In this document: positions 44,151 to 52,641 of the stretch, piece after piece
Layout of the letters: each line of letters starts with the position of its first letter
Position numbering within the stretch: position 1 is the first letter of the stretch
Source of the DNA: Rhizobiaceae bacterium
Lineage (GTDB): Bacteria > Pseudomonadota > Alphaproteobacteria > Rhizobiales > Rhizobiaceae
Direction of reading: 5' to 3'
DNA: 64,000 nucleotides
Assembly (NCBI GenBank): GCA_023953835.1
Contig: JAMLJB010000004.1
Coordinates: 91,702 to 155,701 of the forward strand
The notes under the pieces: model-generated
What the model was told of the DNA's origin: nothing
The model's database searches: none
The model's input: the letters and a program-made list of their open reading frames with translations, nothing else
Translations under genes and position numbers: made by a program

Positions 44151-44228
44151 AAAGAATCAATAGCTGCGCTTCAGGCGCCACGGGTTTTTTTTGCCTGCGT
44201 TCCCGCACCGCAAGGAAAGGGGACAACG

Positions 44229-45428
44229 ATGTATCTTGGCCTAAGACCAGCCACAGCCGCCCACGATCAAGCGGCCGAAGTCGCGCGCCAGTACGGCGGC
44301 GAGCATATTCGAACGAAAGCCGAAATCTGGGCGATCTGGGACGACGTGATCCCGACGTTCAACCTGAATGCCAGCGCGCGCCAGCTCCTCGACTTCCTGC
44401 TGCGCGTCACAAGCGACAAGGACTGGTCCGATCCGGCACATCCGCCGGTCGCCTACCCGTCAAACCGCATCATCTGCGCCCGGCTGTGCATGAGCGAACG
44501 CACCCTCGCACGCGCCACCAACAGCCTTATCGACGCCGGCCTGGTCGCCATGAACGACAGCGCCACCCGAAAGCGCTATCGCGCAAGCGACGGCACCGCC
44601 TACGGCTTCAATCTCGCGCCTATAGCGGTTCGCTACGCCGAGTTGCAGGCTCTGGCCGCACGCATGTCGGCCGAGCGCCAGCAGCGCCACGAGCTTGTCT
44701 CCCTGATCGTTGCCACCCGCACCGCCATCAAGCAGAAGCTCATGGCCGCGACCGACGATCACCCCGATGCCCCTGACTGGCCGGATCTGGCCACTCACCT
44801 CGATCAGATCATCAATCGGTACGGAGATCTGGCAAGACGGCCGCGCCGCCACATCCACGCCGACCTTGCCGTCCTGGGGCAGCTGCTGGCGGAACTGCAA
44901 ATGCTCGATGATCGCGTCGATGCCGCCAGAGACGAGCATGACGACGATGCTTCATGCTCTGAAAATGTGACGGCCGCGCCTGACAATTTGGACGGCAGCC
45001 ACATAGACAACCAAGCATTCCATCCACAATCCTGTCAAAAAAGTGGAGCGGCCTCCGGCCGCAAGCCGGGAATGAAAAGTGCGCCGGTCATCGAGGTCGC
45101 GCTTGTGCTGGACGCCTGCCCGATTTTACGCGAGTATCATTTTGGAAGGCTGCGCACGATGCACGATCTGGTCGATGCCGCCGCGAAAATGCGCCCAGGC
45201 GCCGGCATCAAACAAGAATTCTGGGCCGAAACCTGCGAAACGATCGGCCGCGCGCCGGCGGCGGTCCTGCTCGCGCACGTCCTGCAGCGCCAAGCCGACG
45301 GCGAGATCACCCGATCCGCCGGCGGGCTCTTCCGAAACCTGTGCGATCGCTATGCCGCCGGCAGCCTCAATCTGCGCCGGCAACTGCAATCCCAGGCCCG
45401 CAAGATCTTCTCGCGTCATTTGAACTGA
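44229..45428 (+). CDS. repC: replication initiator RepC
   Basis: A 399-residue protein, near the usual RepC length. The N-terminal RP-C domain is clear: IWAIWDDVIPTFNLNASARQ, LLDFLLRVTSDKDW, YPSNRIICARLCMSERTLARA (helix-turn-helix) and DSATRKRYRASDG. The C-terminal domain has RAPAAVLLAHVLQRQADGE and GGLFRNLCDR. ATG 44229 follows GGAAAGGGG; a longer frame runs back through the hairpin and is not believed. RepC proteins usually bind an origin inside their own gene; the less GC-rich part at about 44940-45060 is the candidate. No repA or repB precedes it. Confidence 0.9.
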   Translation: MYLGLRPATAAHDQAAEVARQYGGEHIRTKAEIWAIWDDVIPTFNLNASARQLLDFLLRVTSDKDWSDPAHPPVAYPSNRIICARLCMSERTLARATNSLIDAGLVAMNDSATRKRYRASDGTAYGFNLAPIAVRYAELQALAARMSAERQQRHELVSLIVATRTAIKQKLMAATDDHPDAPDWPDLATHLDQIINRYGDLARRPRRHIHADLAVLGQLLAELQMLDDRVDAARDEHDDDASCSENVTAAPDNLDGSHIDNQAFHPQSCQKSGAASGRKPGMKSAPVIEVALVLDACPILREYHFGRLRTMHDLVDAAAKMRPGAGIKQEFWAETCETIGRAPAAVLLAHVLQRQADGEITRSAGGLFRNLCDRYAAGSLNLRRQLQSQARKIFSRHLN

Positions 45429-45434
45429 GCCGTC

Positions 45435-46805
45435 ATGCGCATCGTTCTTCGCGGCACCCCAGCTTACCACGTCGACCAGATCACGGCCGGTGAAGCCGAG
45501 GCGCTTCGATCCTGGTACGGCCATTCCTCATCCGCCGAGCAGGACGCCATTGCGCTCGCCGTCATTCGCCGCGCCAAAACCAAGGATGGCTGGATCGAGT
45601 GCGATTGCATCGCAGGCGACTTCAAACCCCTCCTCGCGCCGCAACAGCAAGAGCGGACGTTTACTTTGCGGCGGCTCACGCCCGCCGACGGCGATCCCCA
45701 TGCGCGCGTCGATCGACCGAACCATGCTGATAATTGCCCGTTCCACGTCGACCGCGACTTCGAGCCACCGGCACATGATCGCGCCTTCAATCTGCGACCC
45801 GTGCGCCATCGCGACACGGCCTATATCGACGCATTGCCGGCCATTCCGTCCCGGCTCGCCGACCCGAACCGCACCCCTCCCGACCGGGACCGTGAACGTA
45901 ACGACCGTCCCTCGAAGCTCGCTATCGTGCTTTGGCGGCTCATGGATGCCGCCGCCGTCAATGTGCTCAAGGCGCTTCAGGACCAACCCTCCCCTTACCG
46001 TCTGAAGGACCAACTCGCCGCGCTCCACAACGCCGGCGTCAATTGGCGTGTCACGCGCACCTGGCGCTTCAGCGCCTTGTCGACCACCTGGGCAGGCGAT
46101 TACAGAGACAAGAGTTCCCGGTTCCAGCGCTTGTTGCGCAAGTCGCGCAATGATTGGGCGCCCAACCAGCGCCGCACCGGTTTCATGATCCTGTTTGCTC
46201 CCAGCGTGACCGAAAAGCTCATCCGCCCAGCCGCCATCTCGGAACCGATCGAGCTTCATTCGCGCGTGCGCCAGCCACTGCGCGGTGATCCCCGACGCCG
46301 CGGTCCCTATCTTGTGATAGCCAACACCGATTTCGGCGACGAGGACGACGGTGAACTGCGCGCAGTGCAATCCTATGCACAGCCCGTCTTCAACGGCGAT
46401 ACGCTGTTTCCGGTCGAATCCGGGTTCGAGCGCGATGTCACCGATCTGCTGATCTGGCTTCAGAAGTCCCTTTTCGAGGCCGCCCCGCGACTTCGCATCA
46501 CCATCACCAAGCCGCTCTTTGCCATCTCGACGCCGAAAGGTCTCTGCCGCCCGGATTTTATCCTTGAAACGGCCTATGGCTACCATCCTCCGGTTCGCCT
46601 GGTCATCGAAGCCATGGGCATGGATACCGACCAATACCTCGAAGCCAAGGCAAAAACGCTGCCGCGCATGGAGGAAATCGGGCCACTCTATGAAATCACG
46701 CCGGACGACATGGGCCGGAGAAACGCCCAGGCGCTCGGCGCTGATCTGCAGCACTGGGTGCTCGAGCACGCTGCTTTCCGTCGGCTTCGCCTGTTCAATG
46801 AGTAA
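45435..46805 (+). CDS. DUF1173-like protein
   Basis: A 456-residue protein starting 7 bases after repC. Near residue 56 it has CDC and near residue 100 HADNCPFH, a zinc-binding pattern that, with the following LRRL and long central region, resembles DUF1173 proteins of rhizobial plasmids. The C-terminal part shows CRPDFIL..VRLVIEAMGMD..YLEAKAKTL, compatible with a PD-(D/E)xK nuclease-like core. Co-transcription with repC is likely. Function not established. Confidence 0.55.
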   Translation: MRIVLRGTPAYHVDQITAGEAEALRSWYGHSSSAEQDAIALAVIRRAKTKDGWIECDCIAGDFKPLLAPQQQERTFTLRRLTPADGDPHARVDRPNHADNCPFHVDRDFEPPAHDRAFNLRPVRHRDTAYIDALPAIPSRLADPNRTPPDRDRERNDRPSKLAIVLWRLMDAAAVNVLKALQDQPSPYRLKDQLAALHNAGVNWRVTRTWRFSALSTTWAGDYRDKSSRFQRLLRKSRNDWAPNQRRTGFMILFAPSVTEKLIRPAAISEPIELHSRVRQPLRGDPRRRGPYLVIANTDFGDEDDGELRAVQSYAQPVFNGDTLFPVESGFERDVTDLLIWLQKSLFEAAPRLRITITKPLFAISTPKGLCRPDFILETAYGYHPPVRLVIEAMGMDTDQYLEAKAKTLPRMEEIGPLYEITPDDMGRRNAQALGADLQHWVLEHAAFRRLRLFNE

Positions 46806-46828
46806 GTCTGACTGCCCTAAAAAATGGC

Positions 46829-47158
46829 TCAGGCCAGCGTTCGAAAAGCCGCTACGAGATCCTCCGGTCTCATGCACTCCGCATCTGCATGGAGCAGTTC
46901 CGCCAGATACATCGCCTTTGCCCGACGCTCGGCAGCGGATGATACAACCGCCTCCGCAACAACTGTCAGTGCAAGCTGCTCATCTTTTGAAAGCCGTTCC
47001 ATCCGCAGGGCGGAAAAGCGGTCGGCTTTGCGGTTCTGATCGCAATCGCGCGCGAAACTCACCAGATCGCGCACTTTGCGGCGATGCGCAGCTATGACCG
47101 CATCAAGACCATCGCCCACATCTTCCGCCGAATTCGTGCTTACAAGTTCGAGCCGCAT
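46829..47158 (-). CDS. hypothetical protein
   Basis: A 109-residue helical protein; the start at ATG 47158 is chosen because upstream in-frame codons look non-coding. It contains VIAAHRRKVRDLVSFARDCDQN and ALTVVAEAVVSSAAERRAKAM. No family is recognised. It is divergent from the response-regulator operon. Confidence 0.55.
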   Translation of the reverse strand: MRLELVSTNSAEDVGDGLDAVIAAHRRKVRDLVSFARDCDQNRKADRFSALRMERLSKDEQLALTVVAEAVVSSAAERRAKAMYLAELLHADAECMRPEDLVAAFRTLA

Positions 47159-47267
47159 GAGCGAACTACTACGAAAAGTTGCAAAAAAGGAAAGGGGCGT
47201 TTTCCCTCCTAATTTTCCCCGGACTTGCCCCTCTCCTCCAGTCTGGCTATTTTTCAGATCGGGGCGC

Positions 47268-47283
47268 TTACACCGCAGTGCTA
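47268..47283 (+). promoter_or_regulatory. operator-like palindrome, site g (response-regulator operon)
   Basis: TTACAC-CGCA-GTGCTA, 16 bases upstream of the response-regulator ATG. Left half perfect, right half one mismatch from GTGCAA. Confidence 0.45.
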
Positions 47284-47298
47284 TTTGCATGGTGGAGG

Positions 47299-47937
47299 AT
47301 GGATCGCGCTCTCGTCATCGAAGATGAAGACCTTATGCGGCTGATGGTCATCGACATCCTGGCCGAGCATTATGACGGCTGTTACGTGGAAGGGGCGCAA
47401 ACGCTGGAAGAGGCGCTCTCGACCATCGGCAGCAATTCATTCGATCTGGTGATCATCGATCCCGGTCTGCCGGGATTCAGGGTCGACGTCGAGGAAGACC
47501 GGCTTCACGTCGTCTCGCGGATCGTCAAGGCATCACATGGGGCCAAACACATCGTCTTGACCAGCACTGACAGCAAGACGGAGGCAGGGGCAATGCTGAA
47601 GCTCGGCATCAACGGCTATCTGGCAAAGAGAGGCCTGTCGCGCACACGACTCCTGGCTCAGCTGGCCAAGGCCACTCCCGGCAACTTCACCGTACAGTTG
47701 GCCGAGGAGTTGGCCGATACTTCTTCGCGACCTCGGCAATTCAGCCTCACGGATCTCACGCGGCGGGAACGTCAGGTGATGGAATTGATGATGGAACGCC
47801 CAAAAGGCCAGAAACGAAAAGACGTCTACCAACTTGCGGCCGAAATATACAAGATCGAGCCCTCGACCGCCGAGCAGTATTTCAAAAGCGCCATTCGCAA
47901 ACTGCGAATGCGCGGACACCCTCTTGGAGACATATAA
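47299..47937 (+). CDS. response regulator with LuxR-type output domain
   Basis: A 212-residue protein. The receiver domain (about 1-120) has the acidic pair in VIEDED, the phospho-acceptor Asp in LVIIDPGLPG, the Thr/Ser in HIVLTSTDS and the Lys in GYLAKRG. The C-terminal domain (about 145-210) is LuxR/GerE-like: LTRRERQVMELMME..STAEQYFKSAIRKLRMRG. Start uncertain: GGAGG abuts the chosen ATG; an in-frame GTG at 47278 is possible. First gene of a four-gene coupled operon with a histidine kinase. Confidence 0.85.
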   Translation: MDRALVIEDEDLMRLMVIDILAEHYDGCYVEGAQTLEEALSTIGSNSFDLVIIDPGLPGFRVDVEEDRLHVVSRIVKASHGAKHIVLTSTDSKTEAGAMLKLGINGYLAKRGLSRTRLLAQLAKATPGNFTVQLAEELADTSSRPRQFSLTDLTRRERQVMELMMERPKGQKRKDVYQLAAEIYKIEPSTAEQYFKSAIRKLRMRGHPLGDI

Positions 47938-48630
47938 TTGGTCGTACACGACATCCATCTTCCGCTAAGCCGAGATGACGTTTCCCCGGTCATCTGGGAC
48001 GAGCTCGTGTCCGGCCGCTATGAGGCGAAGGAAGTGAAAGCCATCAGGCGGTCCATTCTAGTCACCGACCGCGTGCTGGAGCTCGGCGCCGGCCTTGGTA
48101 TCGTCACCAGTGTCATCGCCTCCCTCACAGACGCAACCGTGCGGGCTTACGAGGCCAATCCAGCTACCGTTGACCTCGCAAAACGCATCATCGCCTCCAA
48201 CGATGTCGACAACATCCGGATCGAAGCTGGCCTGCTGACCGCTGGCGCTCCACGCAGCTACGACTTTTACGTCCGCCGCGATCTGTGGATGTCGTCCCTG
48301 ATCGCGGAGCAGGGACCATACGAATCCGTCATCACCCTTCAATCGCGCGATATCGATCGGGAGATCGACGCCCACGAGATCAATGTCCTGGTCATGGATA
48401 TCGAGGGCGCCGAGCGCGAGCTGCTCCGAGACGCCAAATTGAATGGCGTCGAGCGTATCCTGCTGGAGCTGCACGATCACCTCTACGGTCTCGAAGGGGT
48501 CCGCGACATCATGCATAGCATGACCGCAAAGGGCTTTGCCTATGATCCTCGCGGATCCAGCGGCCCGTGCGTGCTGTTTTCCAAAGACTACCGTCCACGC
48601 ACATATCAGGCAGGAGACGACCTCGAATGA
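47938..48630 (+). CDS. FkbM-family methyltransferase
   Basis: A 230-residue protein starting at TTG directly after the response-regulator stop. The SAM-binding motif LELGAGLGIVTS lies near residue 49, YEANPATVDLAK is motif II, and LVMDIEGAERELLR is the FkbM signature. It would methylate an oxygen on a sugar, lipid or other small molecule. Its placement between two-component genes is unusual. Its stop overlaps the next start. Confidence 0.8.
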   Translation: MVVHDIHLPLSRDDVSPVIWDELVSGRYEAKEVKAIRRSILVTDRVLELGAGLGIVTSVIASLTDATVRAYEANPATVDLAKRIIASNDVDNIRIEAGLLTAGAPRSYDFYVRRDLWMSSLIAEQGPYESVITLQSRDIDREIDAHEINVLVMDIEGAERELLRDAKLNGVERILLELHDHLYGLEGVRDIMHSMTAKGFAYDPRGSSGPCVLFSKDYRPRTYQAGDDLE

Positions 48631-49172
48631 AGGCATCTGCATTTGCGGCAATCGGCATATCGATCATGGTCGCAACATCCGCCCAGGGTGCAAGCGTCGA
48701 CCCGGAGTCGTTTGCAATCGAAGACGCCAGCGGAAAAACCGTCAAACTATTCTCGTCGAACCAGCTCCGCACCGAGTTCAAGACTGTGACGATCACCACA
48801 ACAACGCCCTGGAGCACCGACGGTGCGAAAATCCAATGGCGCGGCCCGCCGCTTCTCGACCTTCTTCATAGCGGCGGCCTGGACACGCTCTCATCGGTCC
48901 AGATCGTCGCCTACGACGATTTCATTTCGGATATCACGCTCGACGAAATACGGTCATATGGGCCGATCCTGGCACTCGAACGCAGCTGCACAAGAGCGGA
49001 CGTCACCAAGGGCAAATGTCAGGCAGGTCAGCAATTCAGGGCGATCGACCTCGATGAGAAAGGCCCGCACTTTATCGTGTGGCCGCTCGACAAACTCCCC
49101 TCCTCCTATGTCCCGGCCAGAAACTCGATCTGGGTCTTCTTTCCCGTTGCCGCTCGGCCATCGCCACAATGA
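48627..49172 (+). CDS. periplasmic YedY/SUOX-like domain protein
   Basis: A 181-residue precursor with signal peptide ending SAQGA. The mature part has TPWSTDGAKIQWRGPPLLDLL, IVAYDDFISDITLDEI and IWVFFPVA, matching the small molybdopterin-binding oxidoreductase-like fold of the YedY/sulfite-oxidase family. It lacks the N-terminal half of full-length enzymes and may serve as a sensor rather than an enzyme. Coupled to both neighbours by ATGA overlaps. Confidence 0.65.
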   Translation: MKASAFAAIGISIMVATSAQGASVDPESFAIEDASGKTVKLFSSNQLRTEFKTVTITTTTPWSTDGAKIQWRGPPLLDLLHSGGLDTLSSVQIVAYDDFISDITLDEIRSYGPILALERSCTRADVTKGKCQAGQQFRAIDLDEKGPHFIVWPLDKLPSSYVPARNSIWVFFPVAARPSPQ

Positions 49173-50425
49173 GCCTCCCCCGACTCTCGCCGTTGATGCT
49201 TGTCCCGTATCTCGGCCTTATCGTCGCTCTCAGCCTTGGAGCATGGTCCTACTTCCGCGCGGATCAGTACCGCCTGAAATCGGAAGAAATTCTCAGCGAG
49301 ACCTATGAAATCCAGTGGCGCGTCGCCCAGGTCCGCGAGCGGCTCATCCGTGTCTCAGGCTACCTGCAAGTGGCCGACAAGGCCGGCATTCTGGACCCCG
49401 ACATTCACCGCCAAATTCAATTGATCGACGTCAATGTGAAGCAGCTGTTGGCGCTGCCCTACGTCGAAACCTTCATGCCGACACGAGAGCGGCAGATGCT
49501 GAAGGAGCTGAATTCAAGGATCAATGCCGAAGTTGCCCCTACGCTTACAGCTCGGAAGAACTTTCCGAATGCCCTTGCGACCATGCAGGCTCTGGAAAAA
49601 CAAATGATCGAGATATCCAGCTCGACGGTCAATCACAGCTCGACCCTGCAGCAACAGACCCTGATCGATATCGCAGCTACTCGGAATTGGTACTACTTCG
49701 GCATTGCCCTTGCCCTGGTCGCGATCTGCGCCCTGGCGCTGCATCAGCGTTACGTGCTCAAGGATCGCCATAACAAGCAAATGCGGTCGCTCGCTGTCCT
49801 CTATCAGCATATGACCCATACGCGTGTCAGCGCCTTGCGTCTCTTCACCGAATCGCTTGGATCGCGGAAGCCCTCTCCAACGCTCGTCGAGGCCGCTCAT
49901 CGGACAGCAACAGAACTCGAAACGATCAACGATACGCTCCTCGCCATCACGGCGGCCAGGCGCGACAATCAGACGAAACCCCTTGGCGACATTCTGTTGC
50001 AGCTTAGACAGAACGACGCCGACGGTCTCATCATCGACGTGAGCCCCGCCGCCCGCGATCTGCCGATACCATCCAGGCTCTTTATCCTGCTCTTGAGCGA
50101 ACTCGTGTCGAACGCCCGCACCGCCGTCAACGGCGTTGCAAACGGCTCGATCACGATCCGAGGGGACGTCAAACCCGCTCGATTATGGCGGGGGTCTGAA
50201 CTCAATCTCGAAGTGACCGACAACGGCCGCGGCATGTCGCCTGAGATTTTAAGCAAAGCCCGGACCCCATACTTTTCGACCAAGTCCGGCCGCCATATGG
50301 GGCTCGGCCTGACCAGCTGCACGGAAATCGTCGAAACGCTAAGAGGCAAGCTCCGCCTACACTCCGCCATTCAGAAAGGAACAACCGTTCACATGCGGCT
50401 TCCTGTAGAAACCGCGCGGTTCTAG
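49169..50425 (+). CDS. sensor histidine kinase
   Basis: A 418-residue membrane kinase. Two membrane helices (about 9-27 and 176-197) flank a helical periplasmic sensor of about 145 residues. The cytoplasmic part has a possible phospho-acceptor His in YQHMTHTRVSALRLF, then an HATPase domain with ELVSNARTAV (N box), EVTDNGRGMSPE (G1) and GLGLTSC (G2). It is the cognate kinase of the response regulator at 47299. Its stop overlaps the stop of the convergent XRE gene in a CTAG. Confidence 0.85.
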   Translation: MSLPRLSPLMLVPYLGLIVALSLGAWSYFRADQYRLKSEEILSETYEIQWRVAQVRERLIRVSGYLQVADKAGILDPDIHRQIQLIDVNVKQLLALPYVETFMPTRERQMLKELNSRINAEVAPTLTARKNFPNALATMQALEKQMIEISSSTVNHSSTLQQQTLIDIAATRNWYYFGIALALVAICALALHQRYVLKDRHNKQMRSLAVLYQHMTHTRVSALRLFTESLGSRKPSPTLVEAAHRTATELETINDTLLAITAARRDNQTKPLGDILLQLRQNDADGLIIDVSPAARDLPIPSRLFILLLSELVSNARTAVNGVANGSITIRGDVKPARLWRGSELNLEVTDNGRGMSPEILSKARTPYFSTKSGRHMGLGLTSCTEIVETLRGKLRLHSAIQKGTTVHMRLPVETARF

Positions 50426-50757
50426 GCCGCTTCCCCTCGCTTTCGCGAGGATTTAGCGCGTCGCCTCCGCGGTTCTCCCTCTCCCCATTTGTCTTCGAGC
50501 AATTCGTACGCCTCGATCCCGAACTCTTTCGACATTCGGTTCAACATCGATAAGCGCACGTCGCGCCGGCCATGCAGGACCTGAGACATATACCCTTCCG
50601 TCACTTTAAGCCGCACGGCCAACTCCTTGTTCATCAGGCCGTTCAAATCCCGAATATGAATGAGTGCCTTGCTCAAGCGCTTGTGCAGCCGCTCATCGTC
50701 ATTCCAGTCTGCTGCAAAATCTGCCTTGTGCTTGCCATCACTTCGATGTCGCGGCAT
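50422..50757 (-). CDS. XRE-family transcriptional regulator, paralogue 2
   Basis: A 111-residue protein with helix-turn-helix LMNKELAVRLKVTEGYMSQVLHG and a basic C terminus. It shares MPRHR at the start and GRRDVRLSMLNRMSKEFGI with paralogue 1 at 43327-43707, so both probably bind similar sites. Only the C-terminal tails and N-terminal linkers differ. It may antagonise or back up paralogue 1. Confidence 0.85.
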   Translation of the reverse strand: MPRHRSDGKHKADFAADWNDDERLHKRLSKALIHIRDLNGLMNKELAVRLKVTEGYMSQVLHGRRDVRLSMLNRMSKEFGIEAYELLEDKWGEGEPRRRRAKSSRKRGEAA

Positions 50758-50909
50758 TCCAAATCACCCTTTCAAGCCCAAACGCGTTATGACTCGAACC
50801 GATCTTCGATGTAAGTGCCTTGCGTGCAGATTCCTTTGGCGAAAATAGGGTCTTTCATCCGATTCGCACCAACCTCCGGGTGTTCCCAACACCATCAGAG
50901 ACAGAGGCA

Positions 50910-50961
50910 GGCCGGTCCAGCGACCGGCCCTTGAGGAAAGAGAGAGGCTCTTCCAGGCCGG
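50910..50961 (+). promoter_or_regulatory. structured 5' leader, class A, copy 1
   Basis: Hairpin 1: GGCCGGTC-CAGC-GACCGGCC (50910-50929). Hairpin 2: GGAA..CTCTTCC with AGAGG loop (50935-50954). GGCCGG recurs at 50956-50961 and could compete for the 3' arm of hairpin 1. The ATG follows 26 bases later. Confidence 0.6.
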
Positions 50962-50986
50962 CGCCTGATCCTGAAAGGCCCGCGCC

Positions 50987-51403
50987 ATGACCCTCTATTG
51001 CGCAAAAGAATTCTACAATGACGGCCGCGTCCATGACGATCGGCTGCTCTACGTCGCTCCGAACGGCGAGAACGTCTTCGTGCCCGACGGCTTCGCCGCC
51101 AATCAGAAGCTGCCGCTCGCCCTATTCACCGAGAGCGGACACGCCATGGAAGCCTCCCGACATGCCAGCATCCGCGGCGGCACCCTCAATGTCGAGGAAT
51201 TCACGCCCGACCCGGTAATCCCGGTGAGCGAGATATCCTGGCTCGTCGGTCGGATACACGTTTCCACGACGAACGAGGATCTGTTCGATGACTTCAAGCG
51301 GCGCTCCAATAAAGCCACGCCGGCGACCGTACTCGAGATCTGCGCCATCGCGCTCGCATACCACCGCGCCAACCAGCACCTGTATCGCGTCTTTGCCTTT
51401 TGA
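50987..51403 (+). CDS. hypothetical plasmid accessory protein
   Basis: A 138-residue soluble protein. It has MTLYCAKEFYNDGRVHDD, DLFDDFKRRSNKATPATVLE and ends in HRANQHLYRVFAF. No family is recognised. It is preceded by a class A structured leader, which links it to ardC and the parB-like gene. Confidence 0.65.
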   Translation: MTLYCAKEFYNDGRVHDDRLLYVAPNGENVFVPDGFAANQKLPLALFTESGHAMEASRHASIRGGTLNVEEFTPDPVIPVSEISWLVGRIHVSTTNEDLFDDFKRRSNKATPATVLEICAIALAYHRANQHLYRVFAF

Positions 51404-51405
51404 GG

Positions 51406-51430
51406 ATATCCTTATAGAATATACGGATAT
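51406..51430 (+). promoter_or_regulatory. putative VapBC operator
   Basis: Inverted repeat ATATCC-N13-GGATAT immediately upstream of the vapB ribosome site. AT-rich spacer with TATAGAATAT could contain a -10 element. Confidence 0.5.
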
Positions 51431-51447
51431 GAAAAGAAGGATGGCCA

Positions 51448-51699
51448 ATGCCGCTCGACATCAAGGTTTCTACCGTCGACGAACTGGCTGAACAAGTGCG
51501 CGTGCAACTCGGCGCACGCACGAAGACAGATGCGGTCAGGACAGCTTTGCGACACGAACAGGAGAGAGGTGAAGCCGAGGTGCCTCTGCGCCAGAAGTTT
51601 GCGGCGATCCGCAAGGAATTGCGAAACGAACTCGGGCCGCCGCCCCGCGACCTCGACATGAAAAAGATCATGGACGATCTGTGGGAGCATGGCGCATGA
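51448..51699 (+). CDS. vapB: VapB-like antitoxin
   Basis: An 83-residue protein of the PSK/VapB group: VDELAEQVRVQLGARTKTDAVRTALRHEQER forms the N-terminal DNA-binding part and the C-terminal tail PPPRDLDMKKIMDDLWEHG is the toxin-wrapping peptide. AAGGATG precedes the ATG. Its stop overlaps the start of the broken vapC. Confidence 0.8.
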   Translation: MPLDIKVSTVDELAEQVRVQLGARTKTDAVRTALRHEQERGEAEVPLRQKFAAIRKELRNELGPPPRDLDMKKIMDDLWEHGA

Positions 51700-51867
51700 G
51701 CCTCGTTGACGCCTCCGTCTTCTGCGCCATCCTCCTTGAAGAACCTGGTTACGAAGAATTCGAAAAACAGCTCCAGGGAAGCCAAGGCAATGCTCTAGGT
51801 CACCCCGATGGTGCGCTTCGAGGCCGTCACGGGCTGCATGAAGGCGTATCTGGCCTCTGAACATTAA
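51696..51867 (+). pseudogene. vapC: vapC, PIN-domain toxin, frameshifted and truncated
   Basis: The frame begins MSLVDASVFCAILLEEPGY, the PIN start with its first Asp. After about 34 codons (QGNAL) the family sequence continues in the next frame as VTPMVRFEAVTGCMKAY, showing a one-base insertion near 51792. That frame stops at 51867, so at least half of a normal 130-residue toxin is missing. The toxin should be inactive while the antitoxin remains intact. Confidence 0.8.
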
Positions 51868-51915
51868 AGGGGCATAGATATACGGTAGTCTGCGGATTGG
51901 GTGCGGAACCGGCCT

Positions 51916-52641
51916 TTATGAGGTGCTTTCGCAAGGCAGATTGACAGGACGCAACCCATCGAGCAGGGCGGCACAGGCATCCACCAAATCGTCGAAATGA
52001 TGTAGCAGAATGTCGGGCGCAAGTTCGGCCGCTGGGATCTCGGTATAACCGAAGTTGACCAGGATCAACGCCGTTCCTGCGGCTCTCGCGGCTCCGGCGT
52101 CGGTATCAGCGTCACCAACCATGACAGTGCGGGCCAGATCGCCGCCCACGGCGTCTACGGCTTCGATCAGGTGCGCGGCGTTAGGCTTGGGCGCTGTGAC
52201 GGCGTCAATGCCTACCACACCGTCAAATAGTCCCATCATGTCTAGTTTGGTCAGTAGACTACGCGATAGATCTGTAGGCTAGTTCGTGCAGACCACCAGC
52301 TTGGCACCTGCCGCCTTGAGAATTCTTAGGGCGTCGATGACACCCGGAAACGGCAGGCTCTCATCCGCGATATGGGCACTGTAGTAGCTGATGAAACGAC
52401 CGAAAAGGGCCGCGGTGCGGGCAGCTGGTTCTTGCTCTCCGGCGATCTCAAGTCCCCACTGCAATAGCCATCGCGCTCCGCGGCTGATGAAGGGTCGGCT
52501 CTGGTCATAGGTCAGGGGATTGAAGCCCTCCGCAATTAGAACTGCGTTCACTGCCCCGATCAGGTCAGGGGCCGATTCGACGAGAGTTCCGTCAAGGTCG
52601 AAAGCGATGGTCGTCCCGTAAAAGACGGCAAGGTCGGTCAC
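51916..52641 (-). pseudogene. gph: phosphoglycolate phosphatase-like gene (gph) with one in-frame stop
   Basis: Reading leftward, the HAD motif I FDLDGTLVES and a Gph-like cap are intact up to LVVCTN, then TAG at 52279-52281, and the same frame continues PTDLSRSLL..TAPKPNAAHLI..MVGDADTDAGAA (motifs III/IV) to the natural end. The stop falls exactly where the conserved TNK lysine belongs, so a single AAG-to-TAG change explains it. The two halves would be 120 and about 120 residues. Confidence 0.85.

Noticed and set aside
44058..44228. Longer N terminus for RepC
   Set aside because: The extra 57 codons pass through the long hairpin and lack RepC-like sequence; a good ribosome site precedes ATG 44229.
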